From: Streptomyces lucensis JCM 4490
GTDB taxonomy: Bacteria; Actinomycetota; Actinomycetes; Streptomycetales; Streptomycetaceae
Assembly (NCBI RefSeq): GCF_014650035.1
Contig: NZ_BMUE01000001.1
Coordinates: 682,001 to 746,000 of the forward strand
Direction: 5' to 3'
Length of the DNA stretch: 64,000 nucleotides
The position numbers and the translations under genes are program-made. The notes beneath the pieces were generated by a model. It searched no databases and was not told the origin of the DNA. It worked only from the letters and a program-made list of their open reading frames with translations. Positions 9,365 through 18,029 of this stretch are shown here, piece by piece (positions within the stretch are counted from its first letter, which is position 1; every line of letters starts with the position of its first letter).

Positions 9365-9624
9365 TTCGCCGCACCTCCCTTCGCCGCCGCGCGGGAGCGC
9401 TGGTCGTGCTGCCACAGCCGGTACGCGAGCACCGTGAGCGCGGTGGAGATCAGCACCCAGAGCATCTGGTACCAGTAGAAGAACGGGATCCCGATGAACG
9501 TGGGATCCGTCTTGGCGAACGAGCCGACCCACAGCATCGCCACGAAGGGCGCGACGAGACACAGGCCGATGATCACCCGGGCCGGTGTGACGACCGGGGG
9601 TCTCACTTCAGGTGTTTCGGACAT
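9361..9624 (-). CDS. DUF3311 membrane protein, partner of the SSS symporter
   Basis: This 87-aa protein has two membrane helices separated by the conserved segment FIGIPFFYWYQMLW, typical of DUF3311. Genes of this family nearly always precede an SSS transporter gene and overlap it, as here by four bases; the pair probably forms one unit in the membrane. The biochemical role is not known to me. It starts at ATG 9624; a purine-rich GGGGACGGAGC stretch lies about 10 nt upstream. Confidence 0.85.
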   Translation of the reverse strand: MSETPEVRPPVVTPARVIIGLCLVAPFVAMLWVGSFAKTDPTFIGIPFFYWYQMLWVLISTALTVLAYRLWQHDQRSRAAAKGGAAK

Positions 9625-9780
9625 GGCACGGCTCCGTCCCCTCGCTGATCACCTGTAATGCGCAGGCAATCTAGGTGACGGCGTCAGGGCACGGGAAGAC
9701 CTCGTCCGCATATCGGCATGTCGATTTCGGGGTGGCGGTGTGAAGACGCCGACTCCCTTGCGCCCCCGGGTGCTTCGCCC

Positions 9781-10693
<913 letters not shown>

Positions 10694-10717
10694 GGCCGGC
10701 GGCGGGGTCCGCCGGCC
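10694..10717 (-). terminator. Hairpin terminator after nagB
   Basis: A perfect 9-bp inverted repeat GGCCGGCGG / CCGCCGGCC with a 6-nt loop starts 18 bp beyond the nagB stop codon and abuts the dre. Confidence 0.55.
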
Positions 10718-10735
10718 CGCTTCTGGTCCGGTCCG

Positions 10736-11521
10736 CTAGATGCCCTGCCAGTCGGGCTTGTGCGCGTAGGTGTGCCGGAAGTAGTGGGCGAGCTTCAGCT
10801 TGGACGCCGCCGCCTCGTCGACGACCACCGTCGCGTGCGGGTGGAGCTGGAGCGCGGAGGCCGGGCAGACGGCCGCGACCGGGCCCTCGACCGTGGCGGC
10901 GACCGCGTCCGCCTTGCCCTCGCCGGTCGCGAGCAGCACCAGGTGCCGGGCCTCCAGGATCGTGCCGATGCCCTGGGTGATGACGTGGTGCGGGACCTGC
11001 GTGATGTCGCCGCCGAAGAAGCGGGCGTTGTCGACCCGGGTCTGCTCGGTCAGGGTCTTGATCCGGGTGCGCGAGGCGAGCGAGGAGCACGGCTCGTTGA
11101 ACCCTATGTGCCCGTCGGTCCCGATGCCGAGCAGCTGCAGGTCGACCCCGCCGGCTGCGGCGAGCGCCCGGTCGTACGCCTCGCAGGCCGCCTGCACGTC
11201 CTGTGCCGTGCCGTCCGGGCCGAGGAACGCCTCCAGGTCCGTCCCCAGCGGCTCCAGCACCTCCCGGCGCAGCACCGAGCGGTAGGACTCGGGATGGTCG
11301 GCGGGCAGTCCGACGTACTCGTCGAGCTGTGCGATCCGCGCCCGTGAGGCGTCCACGGCGCCGGAGCGCACCTTCGCGGTCAGCGCCTGGTAGACGGGCA
11401 GCGGGGTGGAGCCGGTGGCCACGCCGAGCAGGGCGTCGGGCTTGCGTCGCAGCAGTTGCGCCATGGCCTCGGCGATCAGCTCGCCACCCGCCGCGGCGTC
11501 CGGAACGATGACAACTTCCAC
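10736..11521 (-). CDS. nagB: Glucosamine-6-phosphate deaminase
   Basis: NagB (261 aa from GTG 11521) converts glucosamine-6-phosphate to fructose-6-phosphate and ammonia, feeding amino sugars into glycolysis and removing the DasR effector. Visible motifs are the phosphate loop GVATGSTPLPVY, the catalytic region QLDEYVGL, and LGIGTDGHIGFNEP. The frame continues upstream to 11746, but homology begins VEVVIVPDA and the GTG has GGCAGG before it. Two dre sites lie 41-56 and about 223-238 bp upstream, so DasR control is very likely. Confidence 0.94.
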   Translation of the reverse strand: MEVVIVPDAAAGGELIAEAMAQLLRRKPDALLGVATGSTPLPVYQALTAKVRSGAVDASRARIAQLDEYVGLPADHPESYRSVLRREVLEPLGTDLEAFLGPDGTAQDVQAACEAYDRALAAAGGVDLQLLGIGTDGHIGFNEPCSSLASRTRIKTLTEQTRVDNARFFGGDITQVPHHVITQGIGTILEARHLVLLATGEGKADAVAATVEGPVAAVCPASALQLHPHATVVVDEAAASKLKLAHYFRHTYAHKPDWQGI

Positions 11522-11561
11522 GCTGGGCCTGCCGTTCTGAAGAGGACTCTGTGCTTCTCCA

Positions 11562-11577
11562 TGTGGTTTAGACCAAT
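11562..11577. promoter_or_regulatory. DasR-responsive element (dre) proximal to nagB
   Basis: TGTGGTTTAGACCAAT matches the dre consensus core TGGtcTAGACCA with one change. It lies 41 bp upstream of the nagB start, in promoter position on the minus strand. Confidence 0.85.
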
Positions 11578-11743
11578 CTAACAGAAGCGGCGTTCGCCGG
11601 GCCTGGAAGAAATGGGGGCGCTCGCGAAAATTGCCATGGACATCTGGCCCCACGACCGACCCGGGCGGGCTAGGCTGCGTGGCATCGCGTGCCATGCGGC
11701 GCGGGCGTCTTCGGAGAAGCCCGCAGCACCATGGACACGCCTT

Positions 11744-11759
11744 CATGGTCTAGTCCACA
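11744..11759. promoter_or_regulatory. DasR-responsive element (dre) between nagB and the sensor kinase
   Basis: CATGGTCTAGTCCACA has the full TGGTCTAGTCCA core. It is about 223 bp upstream of nagB and 229 bp upstream of the divergent kinase gene, so it may be a second nagB operator or may affect the kinase. Confidence 0.72.
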
Positions 11760-11987
11760 ATCTCAAGTGAACAAGCCTCCGCCCTCCCCGCACAGGAAGG
11801 CGGACCGAGGAACCGGAGCTCTCTGCCCTGACTGCCCCGGATCCTCGACCTTCGGCCGGCCGGGACCGCACACCCCGCGGCCGATGATGCTCCGGGCTGC
11901 GGTGCCGGCAGGGTTGAGGGTCCCTTCCAGGCGCCGCGGCCCGCGGGTGTTTTCCGGCCACCGCGAAGCCCCGGGTACGCTCGCAGC

Positions 11988-13463
11988 GTGCCCTCCATGA
12001 ACGAACTCGTACGCCAGCACACAGCCCTCGACGACTCCGACCTCGAGTGGCTCCACCTGCTGGTGTCGGAGTGGCAGCTGCTCTCCGACCTGTCCTTCGC
12101 CGACCTCGTCCTGTGGGTCCCCACCCGGGACGGCACCCGGTACGTCTCGGTCGCCCAGATGCGCCCCAACACCGGCCCGACCTCCTACCAGGACGACATG
12201 GTCGGCCACCTGGTCCCCCGCGGACGCCGGCCCATGCTGGACGCGGCGCTGGACGAGGGCCGGATCGTGCGCGAGGGCGACCCGGAGTGGCGCGAGGAGG
12301 TCCCGGTACGGGTCGAGTCCATCCCCGTGCGGCGCGAGGGCCGCGTCCTCGGTGTGATCGCCCGCAACACCAACCTGCTCACCGTCCGCACCCCGAGCCG
12401 CCTGGAGCTGACGTATCTCCAGAGCGCCTCGGACCTCGCGCAGATGATCGCGGCCGGTTCCTTCCCCTTCCCCGGCCAGCAGGTCGACATGGACGCCTCG
12501 CCCCGCGTCGGCGACGGGCTGATCAGGCTGGACGCGGACGGCATCGTCCAGTACGCCTCCCCGAACGCCCTCTCCGCCTACCACCGCCTCGGTCTCGCCG
12601 CCGACCTGGTCGGACACCACCTCGGGCGGACCACGGCCGAACTCGCCCCGACCCGCGGCCCGGTGGACGAGGCGCTCGCCAAGGTGGCCAGCGGCTGGGC
12701 GCCGCGCGAGTTCGAGATCGAGGGCAACGACGGGGCGATCCAGTTCCGGGCCATTCCGCTCAAGCCCAAGGGCACCCGCATCGGGTCGCTGGTGCTGTGC
12801 CGCGACGTCACGGAACTGCGCCGCCGCGAACGCGAGTTGATCACCAAGGACGCCACCATCCGGGAGATCCACCACCGGGTGAAGAACAACCTCCAGACGG
12901 TCGCCGCCCTGCTGCGTCTGCAGGCCCGGCGCATCGACTCCGAGCGGGGCCGGGAGGCGCTGGAGGAAGCCGTACGGAGGGTCGGTTCGATCGCCATCGT
13001 CCATGAGACGCTTTCTCAGAACCTGGATGAGCGCGTGGAGTTCGACGACATCGCCGACCGGGTGCTCGCGATGGTCGCCGAGATCTCCCCGGGCAAGGTG
13101 ACGGGCCGGCGCAGCGGCCGGTTCGGCATACTCGACGCCGAGGTCGCCACCCCGCTGTCGATGGTCCTCACCGAGGTGCTGCAGAACGCGCTGGAGCACG
13201 GGTTCCGCCAGGGGGACACCGGCACGGTCGAGGTGTCCGCCGTCCGCGGCGGCACCACGAAGGAGGCCCGTCTCCTGGTCACCGTCCAGGACGACGGCGT
13301 CGGCCTGCCCGAGGGCTTCGATCCGCACCGCTCGGGCAACCTCGGTCTGCAGATCGTACGGACCCTGGTGGAAGGCGAAATGGGCGGAACCTTCGACATG
13401 GTGCCGGCCCCGGAACGAGGCACGCGAGTCATCCTGGACATTCCGGTGCGGGCGCAGAAGTAG
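11988..13463 (+). CDS. PdtaS-like sensor histidine kinase (HisKA_2 family)
   Basis: This soluble kinase (491 aa) has an N-terminal GAF-like domain (about 1-150), a PAS domain (about 170-280), a HisKA_2 dimerisation domain with the phospho-acceptor in EIHHRVKNNLQTVAALL, and an HATPase with QDDGVGLP and GNLGLQIV. Proteins of this layout (mycobacterial PdtaS) phosphorylate the ANTAR response regulator PdtaR, which acts on transcription termination; no such partner gene is adjacent. There is no membrane segment. The start could be GTG 11988 or ATG 11997. Neither has a strong ribosome binding site, so the message may be leaderless. Confidence 0.88.
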   Translation: MPSMNELVRQHTALDDSDLEWLHLLVSEWQLLSDLSFADLVLWVPTRDGTRYVSVAQMRPNTGPTSYQDDMVGHLVPRGRRPMLDAALDEGRIVREGDPEWREEVPVRVESIPVRREGRVLGVIARNTNLLTVRTPSRLELTYLQSASDLAQMIAAGSFPFPGQQVDMDASPRVGDGLIRLDADGIVQYASPNALSAYHRLGLAADLVGHHLGRTTAELAPTRGPVDEALAKVASGWAPREFEIEGNDGAIQFRAIPLKPKGTRIGSLVLCRDVTELRRRERELITKDATIREIHHRVKNNLQTVAALLRLQARRIDSERGREALEEAVRRVGSIAIVHETLSQNLDERVEFDDIADRVLAMVAEISPGKVTGRRSGRFGILDAEVATPLSMVLTEVLQNALEHGFRQGDTGTVEVSAVRGGTTKEARLLVTVQDDGVGLPEGFDPHRSGNLGLQIVRTLVEGEMGGTFDMVPAPERGTRVILDIPVRAQK

Positions 13464-13521
13464 GCCAAGTCGGCCGTGCCGTCCCCGAATTGGGAGGTGG
13501 CATTGGCCGGCACAGCAAAAA

Positions 13522-13547
13522 GCCCCGGACCGTATTCGGTCCGAGGC
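13522..13547. terminator. Bidirectional hairpin terminator between the kinase and wblE
   Basis: CGGACCG TATT CGGTCCG with flanking GC pairs forms a strong hairpin after the kinase stop. An AAAAAG run sits on the left, which becomes a T-run on the minus strand and so suits termination of the convergent wblE transcript. Confidence 0.75.
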
Positions 13548-13676
13548 TGATGCTCGTTGCTGCTCCGCTATGTCGCTAAGCGCATCGGGGGATACTGCGC
13601 GCTGCGGCTCGGGGGCGGGAGATGCGTACGTGCTGTACGCGCCGCCAAGCTCAGGCTGTCAGCAGGGGTGGGTTTG

Positions 13677-13934
13677 TCAGGCGGAGGCCTGACGGGCCCG
13701 GTTGCGGGCGGCGCGGCGCTTCATCGCGCGGCGCTCGTCCTCGCTGAGACCACCCCAGACGCCGGAGTCCTGACCGGACTCGAGCGCCCACTGCAGACAC
13801 TGCTCGATAACCGGGCAGCGACGGCAGACGGCCTTGGCTTCCTCGATCTGCAGCAGCGCAGGACCGGTGTTGCCGATGGGGAAGAAGAGCTCGGGGTCTT
13901 CCTCGCGGCAAACGGCGTTGTGACGCCAGTCCAT
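13677..13934 (-). CDS. wblE: WblE, WhiB-family iron-sulfur transcription factor
   Basis: This 85-aa WhiB-like protein is the counterpart of mycobacterial WhiB1. The four cluster-binding cysteines are Cys9, Cys37, Cys40 and Cys46, followed by the GVWGG turn and a basic C-terminal DNA-binding stretch (RRAMKRRAARNRARQ). WhiB proteins bind a [4Fe-4S] cluster, respond to redox or NO, and act with the principal sigma factor. A near-perfect AAGGAGAGGT ribosome binding site precedes ATG 13934. The gene stands alone with its own promoter region. Confidence 0.95.
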   Translation of the reverse strand: MDWRHNAVCREEDPELFFPIGNTGPALLQIEEAKAVCRRCPVIEQCLQWALESGQDSGVWGGLSEDERRAMKRRAARNRARQASA

Positions 13935-14254
13935 GGCTGCTACCTCTCCTTGGTATTACGTGCGGATTGCTTGTGAATGTGAACGCTTTCACGAATCCCT
14001 CAACAAGTGAAGGGCCGACCGCCGAGTCTTCCCCGGCGTGGTCCTTGGTTTGAAGAGGGGTTCCGGTGATCACTGGAGGCCGGTCCTGCGGGCCGTCCTG
14101 ATCGCCACGTAGAGACTCGCAAACCTCAGCGGCGGATACAACCCCTTCCGGAAAGTTTTTTTGGATTCCTCGGTGTCGACTAGGTCACAGCCGTACTTCC
14201 ATGGGGTGGATCCTGGCCTAAACGTTCGAGTGAAAGGACTTTCGCCCCTTCCGC
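13935..14254. promoter_or_regulatory. wblE promoter region with an inverted repeat
   Basis: No gene is evident in these 320 bp. A perfect inverted repeat GTGAACGCTTTCAC (13979-13992) lies about 45 bp before the wblE start and resembles LacI/CcpA-type operators. The rest contains the wblE leader and the end of the neighbouring lipid-kinase-like gene's transcript; a T-rich run (GTTTTTTT) occurs near 14155. Confidence 0.45.
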
Positions 14255-15223
14255 TCACACAATCACACGCAGTGCACGGCGTACGCCTGTGAACGTCACG
14301 CTGGTTCGCAGCCCCAGGTGGTCACCGTCCATCTGGAGGGGCAGCGGAGCCTTCGAATGCAAGGTGAAACGGTCCAGATCGTGCAGGGAGAGGGCGTGCT
14401 TGCCATGGGGTCCCCGCTCGGGGGACGAAGTGAGCAACTGGGTGCCATACCGGGCAACCGCGGCCGTCGACAGGCGGCTGAGACCGAGTACGTCGATGCC
14501 GGTGTCGAACGAGGCCCTGGGTGACGTGTACATGGGGCGATTGCCGAGATACGTCCAGGGCGACGTGTTCGAGACTATGGCGACCACGAGGTCCTCGACC
14601 GGATCGGCACCCGGCCGTTCGAGCGTGATCTTTCCGTGCCGGCGGTTCGGCTCGCCGAGGAACTGACGTATCACCTGACGCACGTACAACGCGTGCGTCG
14701 ACTTCTTGCCCCGCTCCCGCTGCTGCTCGACCCGGCCGACGACGCCCGCGTCGAACCCTAGCCCGGCGTTGAAGGTGAACCAGCGGTCCGGCACGGCCTC
14801 GTCCTCGGTGCCGGGCGTGCCGGAGGTCAGCCCGAGGCCGACGATCCGCTCCCGGCCCTCGCGCAGGGCGTCCAGCAGGGCGCCGGTGGCCTCGACGGGG
14901 TCGTTGGGCAGACCCAGGGCGCGGGCGAAGACGTTCGTGGAACCGCCGGGGACGACGGCGAGACCGGGCAGCCGCTCGGGGGCGGGGCCCGCGTGCAGGA
15001 GGCCGTTGACGACCTCGTTGACCGTGCCGTCGCCGCCGAGGGCCACCACCATGTCGATGTCGTCGGTCTCCGCCGCCTGCCGGCCGAGGTCGCGCGCGTG
15101 ACCCCGGTACTCGGTGGTGACGACCTCCAGCTTCATCTCGCTGGCCAGCGCGTGGATCAGAACGTCACGCCTGCGTGCGCTTGTGGTGGTTGCCGCCGGA
15201 TTGACCACGAGAAGTGCACGCAT
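14255..15223 (-). CDS. Diacylglycerol kinase / LCB5 family lipid kinase
   Basis: The protein (322 aa from ATG 15223) has the DAGK catalytic domain at its N-terminus with the nucleotide loop VVALGGDGTVNEVVNG and the PGGSTNVFARALG segment. Family members phosphorylate diacylglycerol or related lipids at the membrane face; related actinobacterial enzymes include those acting in phosphatidylinositol mannoside turnover, so the exact lipid is unknown. The reading frame is open to 15358, but homology begins at MRALLVVNPAA. The gene stands alone on the minus strand, divergent from the next one. Confidence 0.88.
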   Translation of the reverse strand: MRALLVVNPAATTTSARRRDVLIHALASEMKLEVVTTEYRGHARDLGRQAAETDDIDMVVALGGDGTVNEVVNGLLHAGPAPERLPGLAVVPGGSTNVFARALGLPNDPVEATGALLDALREGRERIVGLGLTSGTPGTEDEAVPDRWFTFNAGLGFDAGVVGRVEQQRERGKKSTHALYVRQVIRQFLGEPNRRHGKITLERPGADPVEDLVVAIVSNTSPWTYLGNRPMYTSPRASFDTGIDVLGLSRLSTAAVARYGTQLLTSSPERGPHGKHALSLHDLDRFTLHSKAPLPLQMDGDHLGLRTSVTFTGVRRALRVIV

Positions 15224-15386
15224 GCATGGCAGCGTACCTACTGGGTGGTACCCGGCCCATACCGAGGTAGGGATCGGGTAAGAGGAGAGGGCGTGAGCCT
15301 GGACACTCGGTGTGTGCCGGGGTCGGCGGGCGCCGGGGACACGGGTGCGGGAGGGCACCCCGGAGCACGAGGGCTACCCTGCTGGG

Positions 15387-15845
15387 GTGAGCAGTGAGCG
15401 GAAAGCCGTCCAGGACACCACGGACACCCCCGAACCCGTCGCCGCCGGGCCGCGCCCGCGCCGGCTGACGTACGCGGCCGCGCTGGCCGCCGTCGAGGGG
15501 GCCGGCCTGCTGGCCGGCGGCCTGTGGGTGCTCGTCCTCGGTCTCACCGGCGAACCGGACGGCCGGCAGCAGGCCGTCACCCTCGGGATCACCCTCGCCG
15601 TGCTGGCGCTGCTGCCGCTGCTCGCCGCACGCGGGCTGCTGCTGCGCCGTGGCTGGAGCCGTGGTCCCGCGGTGATCACGCAGGTGATAGCCCTCCCGGT
15701 GGCCTACAGCCTGCTCCAGGCCGACAGCATGGCCATCCCGGTCGGTATCGCCCTGGCGGCGGCCGCGCTGACGGCGCTGGTGCTCCTCGTCAACGGCGAG
15801 ACGACCCGGGCCCTCGGCATCAAGGGACCGGGCCGGACCGAGTAG
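15387..15845 (+). CDS. Small integral membrane protein
   Basis: From GTG 15387 the product is 152 aa with four hydrophobic helices (about 28-50, 63-80, 93-108, 115-133) and short charged ends. I recognise it only as a conserved Streptomyces membrane protein of unknown function lying next to sigH. The frame is open to 15312, but that part is hydrophilic and rich in Gly, Arg and Pro, unlike a signal. It converges on sigH with a 9-bp gap. Confidence 0.7.
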   Translation: MSSERKAVQDTTDTPEPVAAGPRPRRLTYAAALAAVEGAGLLAGGLWVLVLGLTGEPDGRQQAVTLGITLAVLALLPLLAARGLLLRRGWSRGPAVITQVIALPVAYSLLQADSMAIPVGIALAAAALTALVLLVNGETTRALGIKGPGRTE

Positions 15846-15854
15846 GGGGGCGTC

Positions 15855-16988
15855 CTACTCCTCCACCAGCAGCTTCTCCCGCAGCTGGGCCAGTGTGCGG
15901 GCCAGCAGCCGGGAGACGTGCATCTGCGAGATGCCGACCTCCTGCGCGATCTGCGACTGGGTCATGTTCCCGAAGAAGCGCAGCAGCAGGATGCGCTTCT
16001 CCCGCGGCGGCAGGTCCTCCAGCAGCGGTTTGAGGGACTCGCGGTACTCCACGCCCTCCAGCGCCTCGTCCTCGGCGCCGAGGGTGTCGGCGACCGCCGG
16101 GGACTCGTCGTCGGTGTCGGGAACGTCCAGGGACAGCGTGGAGTACGCGTTCGCGGACTCCAGGCCCTCCAGGACCTCCTCCTCGGAGATGGCGAGCTTC
16201 TCGGCCAGCTCGTGGACCGTGGGGGAGCGGCCGTGCAGCTGGGACAGCTCCGCCGTGGCCGTGGTCAGCGCGAGCCGCAGCTCCTGCAGCCGGCGCGGCA
16301 CACGGACCGCCCAGCCCTTGTCGCGGAAGTGCCGCTTGATCTCGCCGACGACGGTCGGGGTGGCGTACGTGGAGAACTCCACCCCGCGCTCCGGGTCGAA
16401 CCGGTCGACGGACTTGATCAGGCCGATCGTGGCGACCTGGGTGAGGTCGTCCAGCGGCTCGCCACGGTTGCGGAACCGGCGCGCCAGGTGCTCCACGAGC
16501 GGCAGGTGCATACGGACCAGCTGGTTGCGCAGCTCCGCGTACTCGGGGCTGCCCTCCCTCAGTCCGCGCAGCTCGACGAACTTGGCCCGCGCCCCGCTGC
16601 GGTCCTGGGGGTCGTGGTGCGGGGCCTGCACGGCCTCCGCGCGCACCGCGTCGTCCCCGGCGTACCGCTCGTGCTCGCTCATGGTCCCGCCCGTAGCCCT
16701 TCCCCGAGCCCTCGCCCCCGAGCGGCCGGCGGGGGAGGCACCGCCAGCCCCCGTCGGCGGCACGCCCGGCGCGGCCGTGTCGGCGTCGCTGCGCGCGGAG
16801 TCGTCCTCCGGGTGCGGCCTGGCCTGCTCGGGGATGCCGTCGATGCCCTCCGCCGTGCGCCGGGAACCGTCCCGGGGAGTCTCCCCGGACGTCTCGGCCG
16901 CGGTCGGCCAGGGGGCACCCCCGTCCCCGGCCGGCAGCTCGCGTGTGCCGCGCTCTTCGTCCCGCACCGGACCGTCCCCGTTCCTCAC
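15855..16988 (-). CDS. sigH: Stress sigma factor SigH (SigF/SigB group)
   Basis: This sigma-70 group 3 factor serves osmotic and heat stress and development. Region 2 is LDDLTQVATIGLIKSVDRF and region 4 is MTQSQIAQEVGISQMHVSRL. The GTG at 16988 overlaps the rshA stop (GTGA) and gives 377 aa with a roughly 100-residue Pro/Asp/Gly-rich N-terminal extension; an internal ATG at 16682 gives 275 aa, the size of the sigma core. S. coelicolor SigH is also made in several N-terminal forms, so both starts may be used. It is coupled to its antisigma factor gene upstream. Confidence 0.93.
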   Translation of the reverse strand: MRNGDGPVRDEERGTRELPAGDGGAPWPTAAETSGETPRDGSRRTAEGIDGIPEQARPHPEDDSARSDADTAAPGVPPTGAGGASPAGRSGARARGRATGGTMSEHERYAGDDAVRAEAVQAPHHDPQDRSGARAKFVELRGLREGSPEYAELRNQLVRMHLPLVEHLARRFRNRGEPLDDLTQVATIGLIKSVDRFDPERGVEFSTYATPTVVGEIKRHFRDKGWAVRVPRRLQELRLALTTATAELSQLHGRSPTVHELAEKLAISEEEVLEGLESANAYSTLSLDVPDTDDESPAVADTLGAEDEALEGVEYRESLKPLLEDLPPREKRILLLRFFGNMTQSQIAQEVGISQMHVSRLLARTLAQLREKLLVEE

Positions 16989-17413
16989 GCCGGCCCGGGA
17001 CCCGCGCCGCGCTGTTTGTAGAGGCTGATCGACACGGTCTTGTCCTCGTCGACGGCGGACGAGACCTTGCCGGCGAGGGCCGACAGCACGGTCCAGGCGA
17101 AGGTGTCCCGCGAGGGGGCGTGCCCGTCCGTGGTCGGCGCCGACACCGTGACCTCCAGCGAGTCGTCGACCAGCCGGAAGACGCAGCTGAGCACGGAGCC
17201 GGGGACGGCCTGCTGGAGCAGGATCGCGCAGGCCTCGTCCACGGCGATGCGCAGGTCCTCGATCTCGTCCAGGGTGAAGTCCAAGCGGGCCGCCAGACCG
17301 GCCGTGGCCGTCCGCAGCACCGACAGGTAGGCACCCGCAGCCGGAAGCCGGACTTCCACGAAGTCCTGGTTCGCCGCGGGCTCGCCTGCGATCTGGGACA
17401 CCCTCACCTCCAT
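16985..17413 (-). CDS. rshA: RshA/UshX antisigma factor for SigH
   Basis: This 142-aa protein (ATG 17413) has the HATPase fold of RsbW-type antisigma kinases, with FTLDEIEDLRIAVDEACAIL forming the N-box region. It binds SigH and holds it inactive; in S. coelicolor the antagonist BldG releases it. The G-box end of the fold is short, as in related proteins that may have lost kinase activity. The stop overlaps the sigH start. The frame extends to 17536, but homology begins at MEVRVSQIAGE. The roughly 300 bp upstream hold the promoters and no gene. Confidence 0.9.
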   Translation of the reverse strand: MEVRVSQIAGEPAANQDFVEVRLPAAGAYLSVLRTATAGLAARLDFTLDEIEDLRIAVDEACAILLQQAVPGSVLSCVFRLVDDSLEVTVSAPTTDGHAPSRDTFAWTVLSALAGKVSSAVDEDKTVSISLYKQRGAGPGPA

Positions 17414-17710
17414 GGTGGTACAAGCTCTACGGGGCCGAGGGTCGCCCCCCGGGGTAACGCGTACGTGGTTCCGCGGTGACGCTATCGCGCTCCGAACGTT
17501 CCTGTCCCGGGACCCCAACCCCCTGGCGTCACTCACAGTAAAGCTGTGGATACGCTCCGTGTCTAGAGGGTTCGCGTGACCAAATGGGAAGAGCGCGCGC
17601 CGGATTGACGTACCCAGGCGTCAGGCGCTCGAACCGTCGTGCGGCCGCGGCCGCAATGCAGTGTCACACGAAATGGCGGCCGAGGGGGAACGCGGTGGAC
17701 GGCGGCGCGC

Positions 17711-17971
17711 TCAGACCAGTACGTGGTCCACGAAACACCACCGCCAGTCCTCGCCCGGTTCGAAGGTCCGCATCACCGGATGCCCTGACTTCTCATGATG
17801 CTCCGTCGCGTGCCGTCCCGGGGAGGAGTCGCAGCAGCCGACGTGACCACAGGTCAGGCAGAGCCGCAGCTGCACCGGGTGCGTGCCGTCCCGCAGGCAC
17901 TCCGGGCAGGTCTGGTTCAGCGCCTCCGGTTCCGGGTGCGGCAGCGCGTCGGCGTGCGTGCACTGTTTCAT
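17711..17971 (-). CDS. UBP-type zinc finger protein
   Basis: This 86-aa protein carries a UBP-type zinc finger: CPECLRDG, LRLCLTCGHVGCC, then HATEHHEKSGHPVMRTFEPG, ending WRWCFVDH. In eukaryotes this finger binds free ubiquitin C-termini; in actinobacteria its role is unknown, and it often neighbours Na+/H+ antiporters, as here with the divergent NhaP gene 58 bp away. ATG 17971 is the best start by homology (MKQCTHADAL); the longer frame to 18097 overlaps the antiporter gene. Confidence 0.85.
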   Translation of the reverse strand: MKQCTHADALPHPEPEALNQTCPECLRDGTHPVQLRLCLTCGHVGCCDSSPGRHATEHHEKSGHPVMRTFEPGEDWRWCFVDHVLV

Positions 17972-18029
17972 GATTGCCAGATTACGACGGGTGTGCGGGT
18001 GACCGCGCGGAAAAAGAGGCGGGGACGAC

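Noticed and set aside
9365..9562. Upstream extension of the SSS symporter
   Set aside because: It overlaps the DUF3311 gene in another frame, and the usual four-base overlap start at 9364 is present.
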